A stretch of DNA of 56,336 nucleotides from Caulobacter sp. CCH9-E1. GTDB taxonomy: Bacteria; Pseudomonadota; Alphaproteobacteria; Caulobacterales; Caulobacteraceae. The notes under the pieces were generated by a model, which had not been told where the DNA came from, ran no database searches, and saw only the letters and a list, made by a program, of their open reading frames with translations. Below, piece by piece: positions 1-7,998 of this stretch. Both the position numbers and the translations under genes were made by a program. The stretch's first letter is position 1. Every line of letters begins with the position of its first letter. Where the stretch lies: assembly GCF_001556515.1 (NCBI RefSeq), contig NZ_LSJA01000303.1, forward strand, positions 1-56,336, written 5' to 3'.

Positions 1-1
1 C

Positions 2-61
2 GAAGGGCTGACGATGTTCGGCGCCGAGATCCTGCCGGGCCTCCGGGCGGTGTTCCAGTGA
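2..61 (+). CDS. C-terminal end of a probable luciferase-like (LLM class) flavin-dependent monooxygenase, partial
   Basis: Only the last 19 codons lie in the window, reading EGLTMFGAEILPGLRAVFQ and ending in TGA. The tail resembles LLM-class oxidoreductases, which often end in a segment like F..EVLP.LR. The stop overlaps a possible GTG start of the next gene, so the two genes are probably co-transcribed. A flavin reductase three genes downstream could supply reduced flavin, as in two-component LLM systems. The assignment rests on a very short stretch plus context, so it is tentative. Confidence 0.5.
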   Translation, partial: EGLTMFGAEILPGLRAVFQ

Positions 62-66
62 ACGCG

Positions 67-711
67 ATGACGACGGCGGCGGGTTTGAACGACGATCTAG
101 AGGCGTGGATCGCGCCGTCGCGCACGGCCGTGCTGGTGATCGACATCCAGGTCGACTTCGCCTCGCCGGAAGGAGCTCTGGGCGCCTATGTCGACATGGG
201 CGTCGTCCAGCCGGCTGTCGCGGCCGCCGAGCGACTGGTCGAGACAGCGCGCGGGGCGGGGGCGCCGGTGATCTTCGTCGGCCTGTTCACGACGCCTGAG
301 ACCGACTCCGCCAGCTGGCGCGAGCGCATGCGCCGTCGCGGCGGCGATCCGGACAATGAGAGCACCCTGTGTCGCGCGGACGAGGTCGGCTCCGATTTCT
401 ACGGCCCCCGGCCGCTGCCTGGCGAATTGGTTGTGAAGAAGACCCGCTACAGCGGCTTTGGCGGCACCGATCTCGATGCGCGCTTGAAGGCTCTGGGCGT
501 CGACACTCTGGTGGTCGCCGGCGTGACCACGGAGTGCTGCGTCGACAGCACCGTGCGCGACGCCTTCGCGCTCGACTACCACGTCTTCGTCGCGGCCGAC
601 GCCTGCGCGGCCTACGAGACCGACCTGCATGATACGTCCCTGAAGGTCATGGCGCTCAACAGCGCGATCCTGACCGATACGGCCCAGGTCGCGGCCGCCT
701 GGAGCGCTTGA
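67..711 (+). CDS. Isochorismatase-family cysteine hydrolase (amidohydrolase, RutB-like fold)
   Basis: An alpha/beta cysteine hydrolase of 214 residues from ATG 67, or 217 from GTG 58, which overlaps the upstream stop. Family members hydrolyse amides such as ureidoacrylate, maleamate, N-carbamoylsarcosine and biuret. Counting from GTG 58, the triad is visible: Asp29 in VLVIDIQVDF, Lys128 in KKTRYSGF and Cys161 in GVTTECCVDST. The usual residues before the catalytic Cys are N-V; here they are E-C, giving adjacent cysteines. The gene lies between an LLM monooxygenase tail and an M20 hydrolase, with a flavin reductase next. This suggests hydrolysis of an amide made by ring oxidation. The substrate cannot be read from the sequence. 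Confidence 0.85.
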   Translation: MTTAAGLNDDLEAWIAPSRTAVLVIDIQVDFASPEGALGAYVDMGVVQPAVAAAERLVETARGAGAPVIFVGLFTTPETDSASWRERMRRRGGDPDNESTLCRADEVGSDFYGPRPLPGELVVKKTRYSGFGGTDLDARLKALGVDTLVVAGVTTECCVDSTVRDAFALDYHVFVAADACAAYETDLHDTSLKVMALNSAILTDTAQVAAAWSA

Positions 712-712
712 G

Positions 713-2101
713 ATGGCTGAGGGATTTCCCAACCTCGGCGCCGTCGCGCCCTACGCCGTCACCGAAGCCGACCGCGCCGCCATCGCCGCGGCTATCGACG
801 AGGACGAGATTGTCCAGCTGGCCCTGACCATGGGCAACATTCCCGCGCCGTCCGGCAAGGAGCTCGAGGTCGCCAACTATGTCCACGATTGGATGGCGCG
901 CGAGGGCTTCTCGCCGCGCAAGGTGGGCGCCACGCCAGAGCGGCCGAACGTCATCGGGACCTATGGCGGCAGGGGCGCCGGCAAGAACCTGCTATTCACC
1001 GCCCACCTCGACACCGAGGCGCCGACCTGGAACCCTGACCTCGACGCCTACAAGTACGCGCCGGAGACCCTGGCCAATCCCGAGTGGGAAAAGTGCTGGC
1101 TGGAGGACGGCAAGCTCTTTGGCTATCCGATCGCCAATGACCGCGGCCCGATGAGCTGCTTCCTGATCGCGGCCAAGGCGCTGAAGACGGCCGGCTACGA
1201 TCTGGCCGGCAAGATGTACCTGACAGCCTGTCCCGGCGAGATCGGCCCCGAGCCGATCGAGGAGCACCGGGGCGTCGCCTATATGGGCAAGGACATCGGC
1301 GCCCATTACCTGTTTCACCATGGCGGCGTCGCCCCCGACTACGCCATCGCCGCGGAAGGCTGCGACTTCGGCCTGACCTGGGTCGGTTGCGGTTATGCGG
1401 TGTTCCGGTTCCAGGTGTGGGGCGAGGGGGTCTTCACACCGCTGCTGGAGCAGCCGACGACCTCGGCCCAGCATCCCAATCCGATCTACAAGCTGGGTCG
1501 GCTGACTGACGCCATCCATGCCTGGAGCGGCCAGTGGGAAAAGGCCAGTCGCTACGAAAGCGCCGGCGGCGTGGCCCAGCCAAAGTCGCAGATCGCCTCG
1601 GTGCGCGGCGGCATTCCCTACGCCTTTGGGGCGGGGACCGAGCTGGTGAACCTCTATCTTGAAGTGGGCCTCAGCCCCAAACAGCGCGTGGCCGACGCCC
1701 AGCACTCGCTTGAGAAGATGGTGCGGGACGCTGGGCTGGGTAGGATCGACATCGAGCCGGTCGTGGTGCGCCATGGATTTGAGGCCGACGCCGTCGAAGT
1801 CGCGCCCCTGGTCGGCGCGGTGGACGTCGCCACCCAGTTGGGTCTTGGCCAGCCGGTGGCCCTGGCCAACCCTGTCTATTCCAGCATGTGGCGCGACCAC
1901 AACGTCTTCAATATGCACCGCATCCCGGCCATCACCACCGGCTTCCGCCGCTGGCGACCGACGCCCAAGGACCTCGTCGACAGTGCTCTGATCTACGCGC
2001 TCACCGCGCTGGCGGTCTGCGGACGGGCGAGCCCAGGGGAAGGCGCCGCGCGACCCGCCTCGGCTGTCTATCCCGACAATCCTTTCGGGGCCGAGTCATG
2101 A
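713..2101 (+). CDS. M20/M25/M40-family metallo-hydrolase
   Basis: A 462-residue cytoplasmic di-zinc amidohydrolase or peptidase of the M20 clan. Metal-ligand motifs are visible: AHLDT at about 97-101 (His98, catalytic Asp100), ANDRGP at 141-146 (bridging Asp143) and CPGEIGPEPIEE at about 173-184 for the Glu pair. Relatives cleave dipeptides, N-acyl or N-carbamoyl amino acids or allantoate. The start at 713 is one base after the upstream stop, with GGAG about 8 bases before it. The stop overlaps the flavin reductase start (ATGA), so the gene sits inside a tight catabolic operon. Family assignment is firm; the substrate is unknown. Confidence 0.85.
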   Translation: MAEGFPNLGAVAPYAVTEADRAAIAAAIDEDEIVQLALTMGNIPAPSGKELEVANYVHDWMAREGFSPRKVGATPERPNVIGTYGGRGAGKNLLFTAHLDTEAPTWNPDLDAYKYAPETLANPEWEKCWLEDGKLFGYPIANDRGPMSCFLIAAKALKTAGYDLAGKMYLTACPGEIGPEPIEEHRGVAYMGKDIGAHYLFHHGGVAPDYAIAAEGCDFGLTWVGCGYAVFRFQVWGEGVFTPLLEQPTTSAQHPNPIYKLGRLTDAIHAWSGQWEKASRYESAGGVAQPKSQIASVRGGIPYAFGAGTELVNLYLEVGLSPKQRVADAQHSLEKMVRDAGLGRIDIEPVVVRHGFEADAVEVAPLVGAVDVATQLGLGQPVALANPVYSSMWRDHNVFNMHRIPAITTGFRRWRPTPKDLVDSALIYALTALAVCGRASPGEGAARPASAVYPDNPFGAES

Positions 2102-2592
2102 ACCTAGCCCTCCAGTCGCAAGCCCCCGAACCCGCTGATTTTCGCAAAGCCATGGGCAGCTTCGCCGCCGGCGTGACGGTGGTGACCGCCTGTCACGAGG
2201 GCCGGCTGGTTGGCGCGACTGTCAGCGCCTTCAGCTCGGTGTCGATGGATCCGCCGCTGGTGATGGTGTGCCTCAAGCGCGACAGCCGGACCCTGGCGGC
2301 GCTGAAACCGGTCGAGCGGTTCTGCGTCAACATCCTGGCGCGCGAGCAGGGCGACCTGGCCTACCGCTTCGCCAAGAGCGGCGCCGACGACCGTTTCGCC
2401 CTGACCGCCGTGGAGGCGGGTGTCTGTGGCGCGCCGTTGCTGGCCGACTGCGTCGCCGCGGTCGAGTGCGCGCTCCACGCCATTCACGATGGCGGTGATC
2501 ACGAAATCCTGGTCGGGCGCGTGCTGCGCGTGACGACCGACGAGACCAAGGCGCCGCTCGTCTATGTGCGCGGCGGCTTTCTGGACATCTAG
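2098..2592 (+). CDS. Flavin reductase domain protein (FMN reductase of a two-component monooxygenase)
   Basis: A 164-residue single-domain flavin reductase of the HpaC/RutF type. The N-terminal FRKAMGSFAAGVTVVT is the family hallmark, followed by a split-barrel FMN-binding region with SAFSSVSMDPPLVMVC. Such proteins use NAD(P)H to reduce FMN or FAD and pass it to a partner monooxygenase. The obvious partner is the LLM-type enzyme whose tail opens the window. The ATG at 2098 overlaps the previous stop. The same frame is open further upstream inside the M20 gene, but that part is not coding. Length is normal for the family. Confidence 0.9.
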   Translation: MNLALQSQAPEPADFRKAMGSFAAGVTVVTACHEGRLVGATVSAFSSVSMDPPLVMVCLKRDSRTLAALKPVERFCVNILAREQGDLAYRFAKSGADDRFALTAVEAGVCGAPLLADCVAAVECALHAIHDGGDHEILVGRVLRVTTDETKAPLVYVRGGFLDI

Positions 2593-2603
2593 TGGAGTTT
2601 CGC

Positions 2604-3416
2604 ATGGCCTACGACGTGCTCGACGTGAAGCCTATGACCCGCCGCATCGGCGCGGAGATCTTCGGCGTCGACCTGGGCAAGCCGCTGAGCAACCGCCAGT
2701 TCGAGGAGATCCACCAGGCGCTGTTGCAGTACCAAGTGATCTTCTTCCGCGACCAGGAGATGTCGCATGAGGCGCACACGGATCTAGGCCGGAAATTTGG
2801 CGATCTGGCTATCCATTCCGGCGTTCCGGGCCTGCCGGAGCATCCTGAGATCGTGGCCATACACGCCGACGCCAACTCCACGTTCGTGGCGGGCGAGAAC
2901 TGGCATTCGGATCTAACCTGCGATCCGGAGCCGCCGCTTGGCAGCATTCTCTACATGAAGGTCTTGCCAGATGATGGCGGCGACACGTGTTTCGCCAGCA
3001 TGTACTGGGCCTACGAGACGCTGTCGGACAAGATGAAGGCCTATCTGGAGGGGCTGTCGGCGGTGCACGACGCCAACCCGGTCTACAAGGCGATCTTCCC
3101 GGACATCGATCGCAAGTACAATTCCTCGACCCATCCGATCGTCCGCACGCATCCGGTCACCGGCCGCAAGAGTCTATTCGTCAATCCGTCCTACACGACG
3201 CATATCGAAGGCCTGCCGAAGGCCGAGAGCGCAGCGATCCTGGGCTATCTCTACCAGCACGCCAGCAATCCGGACTTCCAGACGCGTTTCCGCTGGCGGC
3301 CCAACTCGGTGGCGTTCTGGGACAACCGCTGCACCTGGCACCAGGCGATCTGGGACTACTTCCCAGACACCCGCACGGGCTATCGGGTGACGATCGCGGG
3401 CGACAAGCCGTTCTGA
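2604..3416 (+). CDS. TauD/TfdA-family Fe(II)/2-oxoglutarate dioxygenase (first of two)
   Basis: A 270-residue non-heme iron dioxygenase that couples 2-oxoglutarate decarboxylation to substrate hydroxylation. Iron ligands are His101 and Asp103 in NWHSDLTC and His246 in DNRCTWHQA. Arg261 in TGYRVTI, 15 residues after the last His, should bind 2-oxoglutarate as in TauD. ATG 2604 is chosen because GGAG lies 7 bases upstream; a GTG at 2592 would overlap the previous stop. Family members act on taurine, aryloxyalkanoates, alkyl sulfates and other small acids. It is the last gene of the plus-strand operon and converges on the minus-strand VOC/SDR/TauD operon. Confidence 0.9.
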   Translation: MAYDVLDVKPMTRRIGAEIFGVDLGKPLSNRQFEEIHQALLQYQVIFFRDQEMSHEAHTDLGRKFGDLAIHSGVPGLPEHPEIVAIHADANSTFVAGENWHSDLTCDPEPPLGSILYMKVLPDDGGDTCFASMYWAYETLSDKMKAYLEGLSAVHDANPVYKAIFPDIDRKYNSSTHPIVRTHPVTGRKSLFVNPSYTTHIEGLPKAESAAILGYLYQHASNPDFQTRFRWRPNSVAFWDNRCTWHQAIWDYFPDTRTGYRVTIAGDKPF

Positions 3417-3420
3417 TCCC

Positions 3421-3453
3421 CAAAAAAGCGCCGCCGCTAGAGGCGGCGGCGCT
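3421..3453 (-). terminator. Rho-independent terminator for the VOC/SDR/TauD operon
   Basis: A perfect 11-bp stem (3427-3437 with 3443-3453), GC-only except for one terminal A-T pair, encloses a 5-base loop. On the minus strand it is followed by a run of six T. It sits about 40 bases past the VOC stop, as expected for an intrinsic terminator. The plus-strand side lacks a T tract but the hairpin may still slow the converging operon. Confidence 0.8.
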
Positions 3454-3493
3454 GCCTGGCCAAGTGACGCGCCGCGCCGACGAGGGCGTCTTG

Positions 3494-3979
3494 CTATTCG
3501 CGGCTGAAGTCCGCCGGGATCTGCGGGTCTGCCCCGGCCTTGCCCCACAGCACGATCTCGTTGCCCCAAGGGTCGCGGAAGGCGTGATTGTAACCGTTGA
3601 ATTCCTTCCAGTAGTGGTTCCGCCACAAGATCGCGGCGCCCAGGTCCTCGGCCGTCGCCAGGATGCGGTCGGCGCTGTCGTCGTCGCCGATCAGCACCCA
3701 GACGCGCGGCTTGCGACCGTCAACGCTCAGCGTCCGCGGCTCGACGCCTTTCGGCTCCGGATGGGGGCGGGCGTTCGCGGCCTTGAAGATGCCAAGGTGC
3801 AGATTGCCGATTTCGCTGTCGGTCCCGTCGGGTTTCTTGAAGAAGCCGCCCGGCACCATGCGGTGATAGACGCCCTCGGGTCGGGCGTCGTTCCGCCAGC
3901 CGAAAACCTGGGCGTAGAAGTCGCCAGCGGCGGACGGGTCATCGGAGGCCAGGTCGACGAAGATCAGGGTGTTGGTCAC
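3494..3979 (-). CDS. VOC-superfamily (glyoxalase/bleomycin-resistance fold) protein
   Basis: A 161-residue protein with the vicinal-oxygen-chelate layout. The first beta-alpha-beta unit is LIFVDLASDDPSAAGDFYAQ and the second ends in FRDPWGNEIVLWG, the typical closing motif. Members bind a metal and catalyse isomerisation, epimerisation or extradiol cleavage, or simply bind ligands. The start is a GTG at 3979. It is the last gene of a minus-strand operon with an SDR and a TauD-type dioxygenase, 21 bases after the SDR stop. The context suggests a catabolic role, but the reaction is not predictable. Confidence 0.8.
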   Translation of the reverse strand: MTNTLIFVDLASDDPSAAGDFYAQVFGWRNDARPEGVYHRMVPGGFFKKPDGTDSEIGNLHLGIFKAANARPHPEPKGVEPRTLSVDGRKPRVWVLIGDDDSADRILATAEDLGAAILWRNHYWKEFNGYNHAFRDPWGNEIVLWGKAGADPQIPADFSRE

Positions 3980-4000
3980 TGAGAAAACTCGCGTTTCGGG

Positions 4001-4825
4001 TCAGTCGTTGAAGCCGATCGAAAGGCTGAGCGCCTTCCAAGTCTCGATCTCGGCGGCCAGGCCCTGAGCGGCGTAGCCGGTGTATTTGAGGGCGTCCTCG
4101 CCCAGCAGCAGGTGCATCGGCGGGTCGGGGGCGTCGGCGATCGCCAGGATGGCCTGGGCCGCCTTGGCCGGATCGCCCGGCTCGTGGCCGGCGTGGTCGG
4201 CCATGATCCGCTCGGCGTCGCGGGCCAGCCCGTCATAGTCCGGCATCTTGGTGGCGACGATCGCCTTCGAGCCGGCGGCGAAGCCGGTTCTGAGGCCTCC
4301 TGGCGCGACATTGACCACCTTGATCCCCAGTTCGGCCACTTCCTGGGCCAAACTTTGGGTCAGGGCCTCCAGCGCCCACTTGCTGGCGCAATAGACGCCG
4401 GTGCCGGCCCAGACCGCCAGGCCCGAGACCGAGGTGATGTTGATGATCCGGCCGGCGCGGCGGGCCCGCATGGCGGGCAGGGCGGCCTTCAGGATCGCCA
4501 GGGGCGCGAAGACGTTGGTCTCGAACTGGGCTCGAACCTCGTCGAGCGATGCCTCCTCGACCGCGCCCACCAGACCGTAGCCGGCGTTGTTGACCAGGAC
4601 GTCGATCCTGCCCGTCACGTGTTCGGCTTCGGCCACCGCGGCGTTCACGGCGACCGTGTCGGTGACGTCAAGGATCAGGGGATAACCGCCTATGGCCGAG
4701 AAGGCCGCCGCCGCCTCGGGCTTGCGCACGGTTCCGATCGCCAGGTCGCCCCGGCCGATCGCCGCCAGGGCGATCTCGCGGCCCAGGCCGCTTGATACGC
4801 CCGTGATGAGCCAGGTCTTGGACAT
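4001..4825 (-). CDS. Short-chain dehydrogenase/reductase (SDR)
   Basis: A 274-residue classical SDR. The nucleotide-binding motif TGVSSGLG is at 8-15, the structural NNAG at 79-82, the catalytic Ser at about 132 in INITSVSG and the YxxxK pair at Tyr145 and Lys149. The cofactor, NAD or NADP, is not certain; an Arg at 34 in TVRKP may favour NADP. The ATG follows the TauD stop by six bases, so translation is probably coupled. It likely oxidises or reduces a hydroxyl/keto intermediate made by the neighbouring oxygenases. Confidence 0.9.
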   Translation of the reverse strand: MSKTWLITGVSSGLGREIALAAIGRGDLAIGTVRKPEAAAAFSAIGGYPLILDVTDTVAVNAAVAEAEHVTGRIDVLVNNAGYGLVGAVEEASLDEVRAQFETNVFAPLAILKAALPAMRARRAGRIINITSVSGLAVWAGTGVYCASKWALEALTQSLAQEVAELGIKVVNVAPGGLRTGFAAGSKAIVATKMPDYDGLARDAERIMADHAGHEPGDPAKAAQAILAIADAPDPPMHLLLGEDALKYTGYAAQGLAAEIETWKALSLSIGFND

Positions 4826-4831
4826 GGGGGC

Positions 4832-5689
4832 TCAATAAGGCTTGTCGCCCTTGACCCAGAGCCGGTGCATCGTCCGGAAATACTTGCTGTCGTCGTACAG
4901 CGTGCCGGTGTGCAGGGTGCAGCGGTTGTCCCACATCAGGAGGTCGCCGACCCGCCACTTGTGGCGATAGACGAACTGCTCCTGAGTCATGAACTCGACC
5001 AACTCGTCGAGTAGCGCGAGGCCCGCGGGCCCCGGCATGCCGATAACTTCCGTCACGGTCCCCGTAGAAGGCCACAGCGCCTTGCGACCGTCCGCCGGGT
5101 GCGTGCGGATCAGCGGGTGCTCGACGTCGGGATTGGCCGCTTCCATTTCGGGCGAGAGCATCTGCTGTTCGCCAAAGGCTCGCGTCGCCATGAAGTGTTT
5201 GTAGCTGTGGTGCAGCTTCAGGCCTTCCAGCAACGCCTGCTTTTCGGAGGACAGAGCGTTCCAGGCGGCGCAGCCGTCGGCCAGCAGGGTGTCTGAGCCC
5301 TCATCGGGCACTTCCACGGCATAGAGCATCGTCAGCATGACGGGCTCGGGCTTGTAGCTGTAATCGGTGTGCCAGCCGACGCCGTCGTTGTGCGCGCCGA
5401 CCGGCTTGCCGTCCACGACCCGGTTCGAGAGGATGAAGATTTTCGGATAGCCCGGGAGGGTGAAGCGGGTCTGGGTGTGGTCTTCGGGCTCGCCGAACCG
5501 GCTGATGAAGCGCATGAGATCGTCGGGGGTCATTTTCTGGTCCCGGACAGCGATCGCGCCGTGACGGTGAAAGGTGTCCACGACCTGGTCCAGGACCGCG
5601 TCGGAGGCCGAGGCTAGGTCGAGCCCGGCGATCTCGGCCCCGAAGCCGGCCTTCAGGTCCTTGATGGCGATGTCGGCGGCGAGCGTCAT
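4832..5689 (-). CDS. TauD/TfdA-family Fe(II)/2-oxoglutarate dioxygenase (second of two)
   Basis: A 285-residue dioxygenase with iron ligands His107 and Asp109 in GWHTDYSY and His260 in DNRCTLHTG. A candidate 2-oxoglutarate Arg is 276 (or 272). It belongs to the same superfamily as the enzyme at 2604-3416, but the two are clearly different in sequence, so they probably act on different substrates or enantiomers rather than being a recent duplication. It is the first gene of the minus-strand operon and is divergent from the Rieske oxygenase. The 266-bp gap at 5690-5955 should hold both promoters; I could not pick a convincing promoter or operator there. Confidence 0.9.
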   Translation of the reverse strand: MTLAADIAIKDLKAGFGAEIAGLDLASASDAVLDQVVDTFHRHGAIAVRDQKMTPDDLMRFISRFGEPEDHTQTRFTLPGYPKIFILSNRVVDGKPVGAHNDGVGWHTDYSYKPEPVMLTMLYAVEVPDEGSDTLLADGCAAWNALSSEKQALLEGLKLHHSYKHFMATRAFGEQQMLSPEMEAANPDVEHPLIRTHPADGRKALWPSTGTVTEVIGMPGPAGLALLDELVEFMTQEQFVYRHKWRVGDLLMWDNRCTLHTGTLYDDSKYFRTMHRLWVKGDKPY

Positions 5690-5955
5690 GGCGTCCCTCG
5701 GCTAGAATTCGAGAAGAGCCTATGCGGCCGTTAGCCGCCGGTCTTGCTCCATCGCGCCTCATGGCTTTCCGGCGGTCCGTGTGGATGACCACGGCTTGGG
5801 CGCCGCGGGGCGGTCTTGGGCGCCCATCGCCCGCAAAGGCGGCGTTGGCGGGGCGGTCGAGGTTCGACGACCAAGTCTTCGTGCGCGCTGAGGCAAGACC
5901 TCGCCAGGATGCGGTCCTAGCGTGACGGTCGACATCCGCCACTCCAGAGCGCTTC

Positions 5956-7188
5956 ATGATGAGCCTGCGCCCGTCGAACGGACTCTTCAGCGACGCCTTC
6001 TTCGACGGGCTCTCGCGCTCGATGCAGGGCGTGGAGACCGCCGAGACCCTGCCGCCCGCCTGCTATACGGACCCGGACTTCTACGAGTTCGAGAAGGAGG
6101 CGCTGTTCAACCATGAATGGCTCTGCCTGGGCCGCGTCGACTGGGTCAAGGAGCCGGGCGACTATTTCACCACGCGCATCATCGGCGAGCCGATCATCGT
6201 CACGCGCAACCGCGACAACGAGATCAAGGCCATGTCGGCTGTCTGCCAGCATCGCGCCATGCTGGTGGCCGAGGGCAGGGGCAATACGCGGGGCTTCGTC
6301 TGCCCCTACCATCACTGGGTCTATTCGCTGAACGGCGACCTGGTGAACGCGCCGGCCATGGAGCGCACCTGCGACTTCGACAAGAAGACGGTCAAACTTC
6401 CGACCTTCAAGGTCGAGATCTGGCTGGGCTTCATCTTCATCAATTTCGACGTCGAAGCGTCGCCTCTGGCGCCCCGCCTGTCGCCTGTCGAGGCGGCGGT
6501 CGCCCATTACGATCTCGCCAGCGCCGAGGGGCTGTCGCCGCCGATGACCGGCCAGTTCGCCTGGAACTGGAAGGTGATGTTCGAGAACAACAACGACGGC
6601 TACCACGCCAGCAAGCTGCACCGCGGGCCGCTGCACGACTTCATTCCCAGCGAGCTGTGCAGCTTTCCGGAGGCGGGCGAGGGCGACGCGGGTTTCCTCC
6701 GATACAACGGCACGCTCCACGCCGACGCCAGCTTCAACCCGACCCAGAAGGCGGTGCTGCCGATCTTTCCGAAGCTGACCGACGAGGACCGCAACCGCGC
6801 GACCTTCGCCAACATTCCGCCGACGCTGTCCCTGGTGATGACCAGCGACATGGTGATCTATCTGATCCTGCGACCCACGGGTCCAGAGACGATGGAGCAA
6901 GACACCGGCGTCCTGGTGGCCCCGGGCGCGACCGAAACGCCGGGCTTCGAGGAACGTCTCGAGATGATCATGACCTCAGCGGGCAAGATCATCGCCCAAG
7001 ACATGCATGTCGACGAGCTGGTGCAGCAGGGGCTGAGGTCGCGCTTCGCCATCCGGGGTCGTTATTCTTGGCAAGAGGGGGCTCAGGTCCAGTTCAACCG
7101 CTGGCTCACGCCCCGCTATCAGAAGGCCTGGGCGATGATGAAGGGGGGCGGCGCGCCGTCGCCCGCCAACGAGGAGGCGGCCGCATGA
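5956..7188 (+). CDS. Rieske non-heme iron aromatic-ring-hydroxylating oxygenase, alpha subunit
   Basis: A 410-residue oxygenase. The Rieske [2Fe-2S] ligands are Cys97/His99 (CQHRAM) and Cys116/His119 (CPYHH). The catalytic domain has Asp214, His217 and His222 in NNDGYHASKLH, the bridging Asp and two mononuclear iron ligands. These enzymes hydroxylate or dealkylate aromatic or N-methylated substrates and need electrons from a reductase and ferredoxin, neither of which is encoded here. Start ATG 5956; ATG 5959 is equally possible. The stop overlaps the DODA-type gene (ATGA). Together they suggest ring oxidation followed by a second oxygen-dependent step. Confidence 0.93.
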   Translation: MMSLRPSNGLFSDAFFDGLSRSMQGVETAETLPPACYTDPDFYEFEKEALFNHEWLCLGRVDWVKEPGDYFTTRIIGEPIIVTRNRDNEIKAMSAVCQHRAMLVAEGRGNTRGFVCPYHHWVYSLNGDLVNAPAMERTCDFDKKTVKLPTFKVEIWLGFIFINFDVEASPLAPRLSPVEAAVAHYDLASAEGLSPPMTGQFAWNWKVMFENNNDGYHASKLHRGPLHDFIPSELCSFPEAGEGDAGFLRYNGTLHADASFNPTQKAVLPIFPKLTDEDRNRATFANIPPTLSLVMTSDMVIYLILRPTGPETMEQDTGVLVAPGATETPGFEERLEMIMTSAGKIIAQDMHVDELVQQGLRSRFAIRGRYSWQEGAQVQFNRWLTPRYQKAWAMMKGGGAPSPANEEAAA

Positions 7189-7985
7189 GCCGGCTGCCCG
7201 TCATTTTCTTCGGTCACGGCAGTCCGATGATCGCGCTTGAGACCAACGACACCACCCGGGCCTGGAAGGCGATGGGCGACGCCGTCGGCAAACCCAAGGC
7301 CATCCTGTGCGTCTCGGCCCATTGGCTGACGCGCGGCGTCGCCGTCACCGCCATGAGCAAGCCTCGCACCATCCACGATTTTGGAGCATCTTTCCCCAAG
7401 GCCTTGTTCGATCGGCAATATCCCGCGCCAGGTTCGCCGGGGCTAGCGGCGCGCGTGGCCCAGGTGCTGGCGCCGACGCCGGTGACGCTAGACGACAGCA
7501 GCTGGGGCCTGGATCACGGGACCTGGTCGGTGCTGTGCAAGGCCTTCCCGGACGCGGACGTTCCGGTCGTCCAGCTCAGCATGGACGCCACCAAGCCCCC
7601 GGCCTGGCACTTCGAGATCGGCCAGCGCCTTGCGCCGCTGCGCGACGAGGGCGTGCTGATCGTCGGCACTGGCAACATCGTCCACAACCTGCCGGCCATG
7701 GACTGGGGCGACCGCGACTGCGCGCCCTACGACTGGTCCAAGCGCTTCAACGACTACATCAAGACCGCGATCATCGAGGACGCGCCGCAGCGCGCCATCG
7801 ACTTCGAAAGCCAGGGCCAGGACGCGCGGCGCTCGGTCCCCACGCCAGACCACTACTGGCCGCTCCTCTACGTGCTGGGCGCGCGCCTGCCTGGCGACGC
7901 GCCCGCCTTCGCGCCTGACCACATCGAGCACGGCTCGCTGAGCATGACCTCGGTCACGTTCGCTCCCGTGGCCGCCAGCGCCTGA
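7185..7985 (+). CDS. DODA-type (class III extradiol/LigB-like) dioxygenase
   Basis: A 266-residue protein of the 4,5-DOPA dioxygenase (YgiD) family within the LigB superfamily. Likely metal ligands are His11 in FFGHGSP, His46 in SAHWL, His167 in GNIVHNL and His223 in TPDHYWP. Family members cleave catecholic rings or relatives. Translation is coupled to the Rieske gene by the ATGA overlap. The real substrate may be the dihydroxylated product of the neighbouring Rieske oxygenase. Length and all four histidines are as expected. Confidence 0.9.
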   Translation: MSRLPVIFFGHGSPMIALETNDTTRAWKAMGDAVGKPKAILCVSAHWLTRGVAVTAMSKPRTIHDFGASFPKALFDRQYPAPGSPGLAARVAQVLAPTPVTLDDSSWGLDHGTWSVLCKAFPDADVPVVQLSMDATKPPAWHFEIGQRLAPLRDEGVLIVGTGNIVHNLPAMDWGDRDCAPYDWSKRFNDYIKTAIIEDAPQRAIDFESQGQDARRSVPTPDHYWPLLYVLGARLPGDAPAFAPDHIEHGSLSMTSVTFAPVAASA

Positions 7986-7998
7986 CCCGGAGATCCCG

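Noticed and set aside
67..3416. Nicotinate (nic) degradation pathway
   Set aside because: The isochorismatase fold could be a maleamate amidase, but no NicC, NicX, NicD or maleate isomerase is recognisable.
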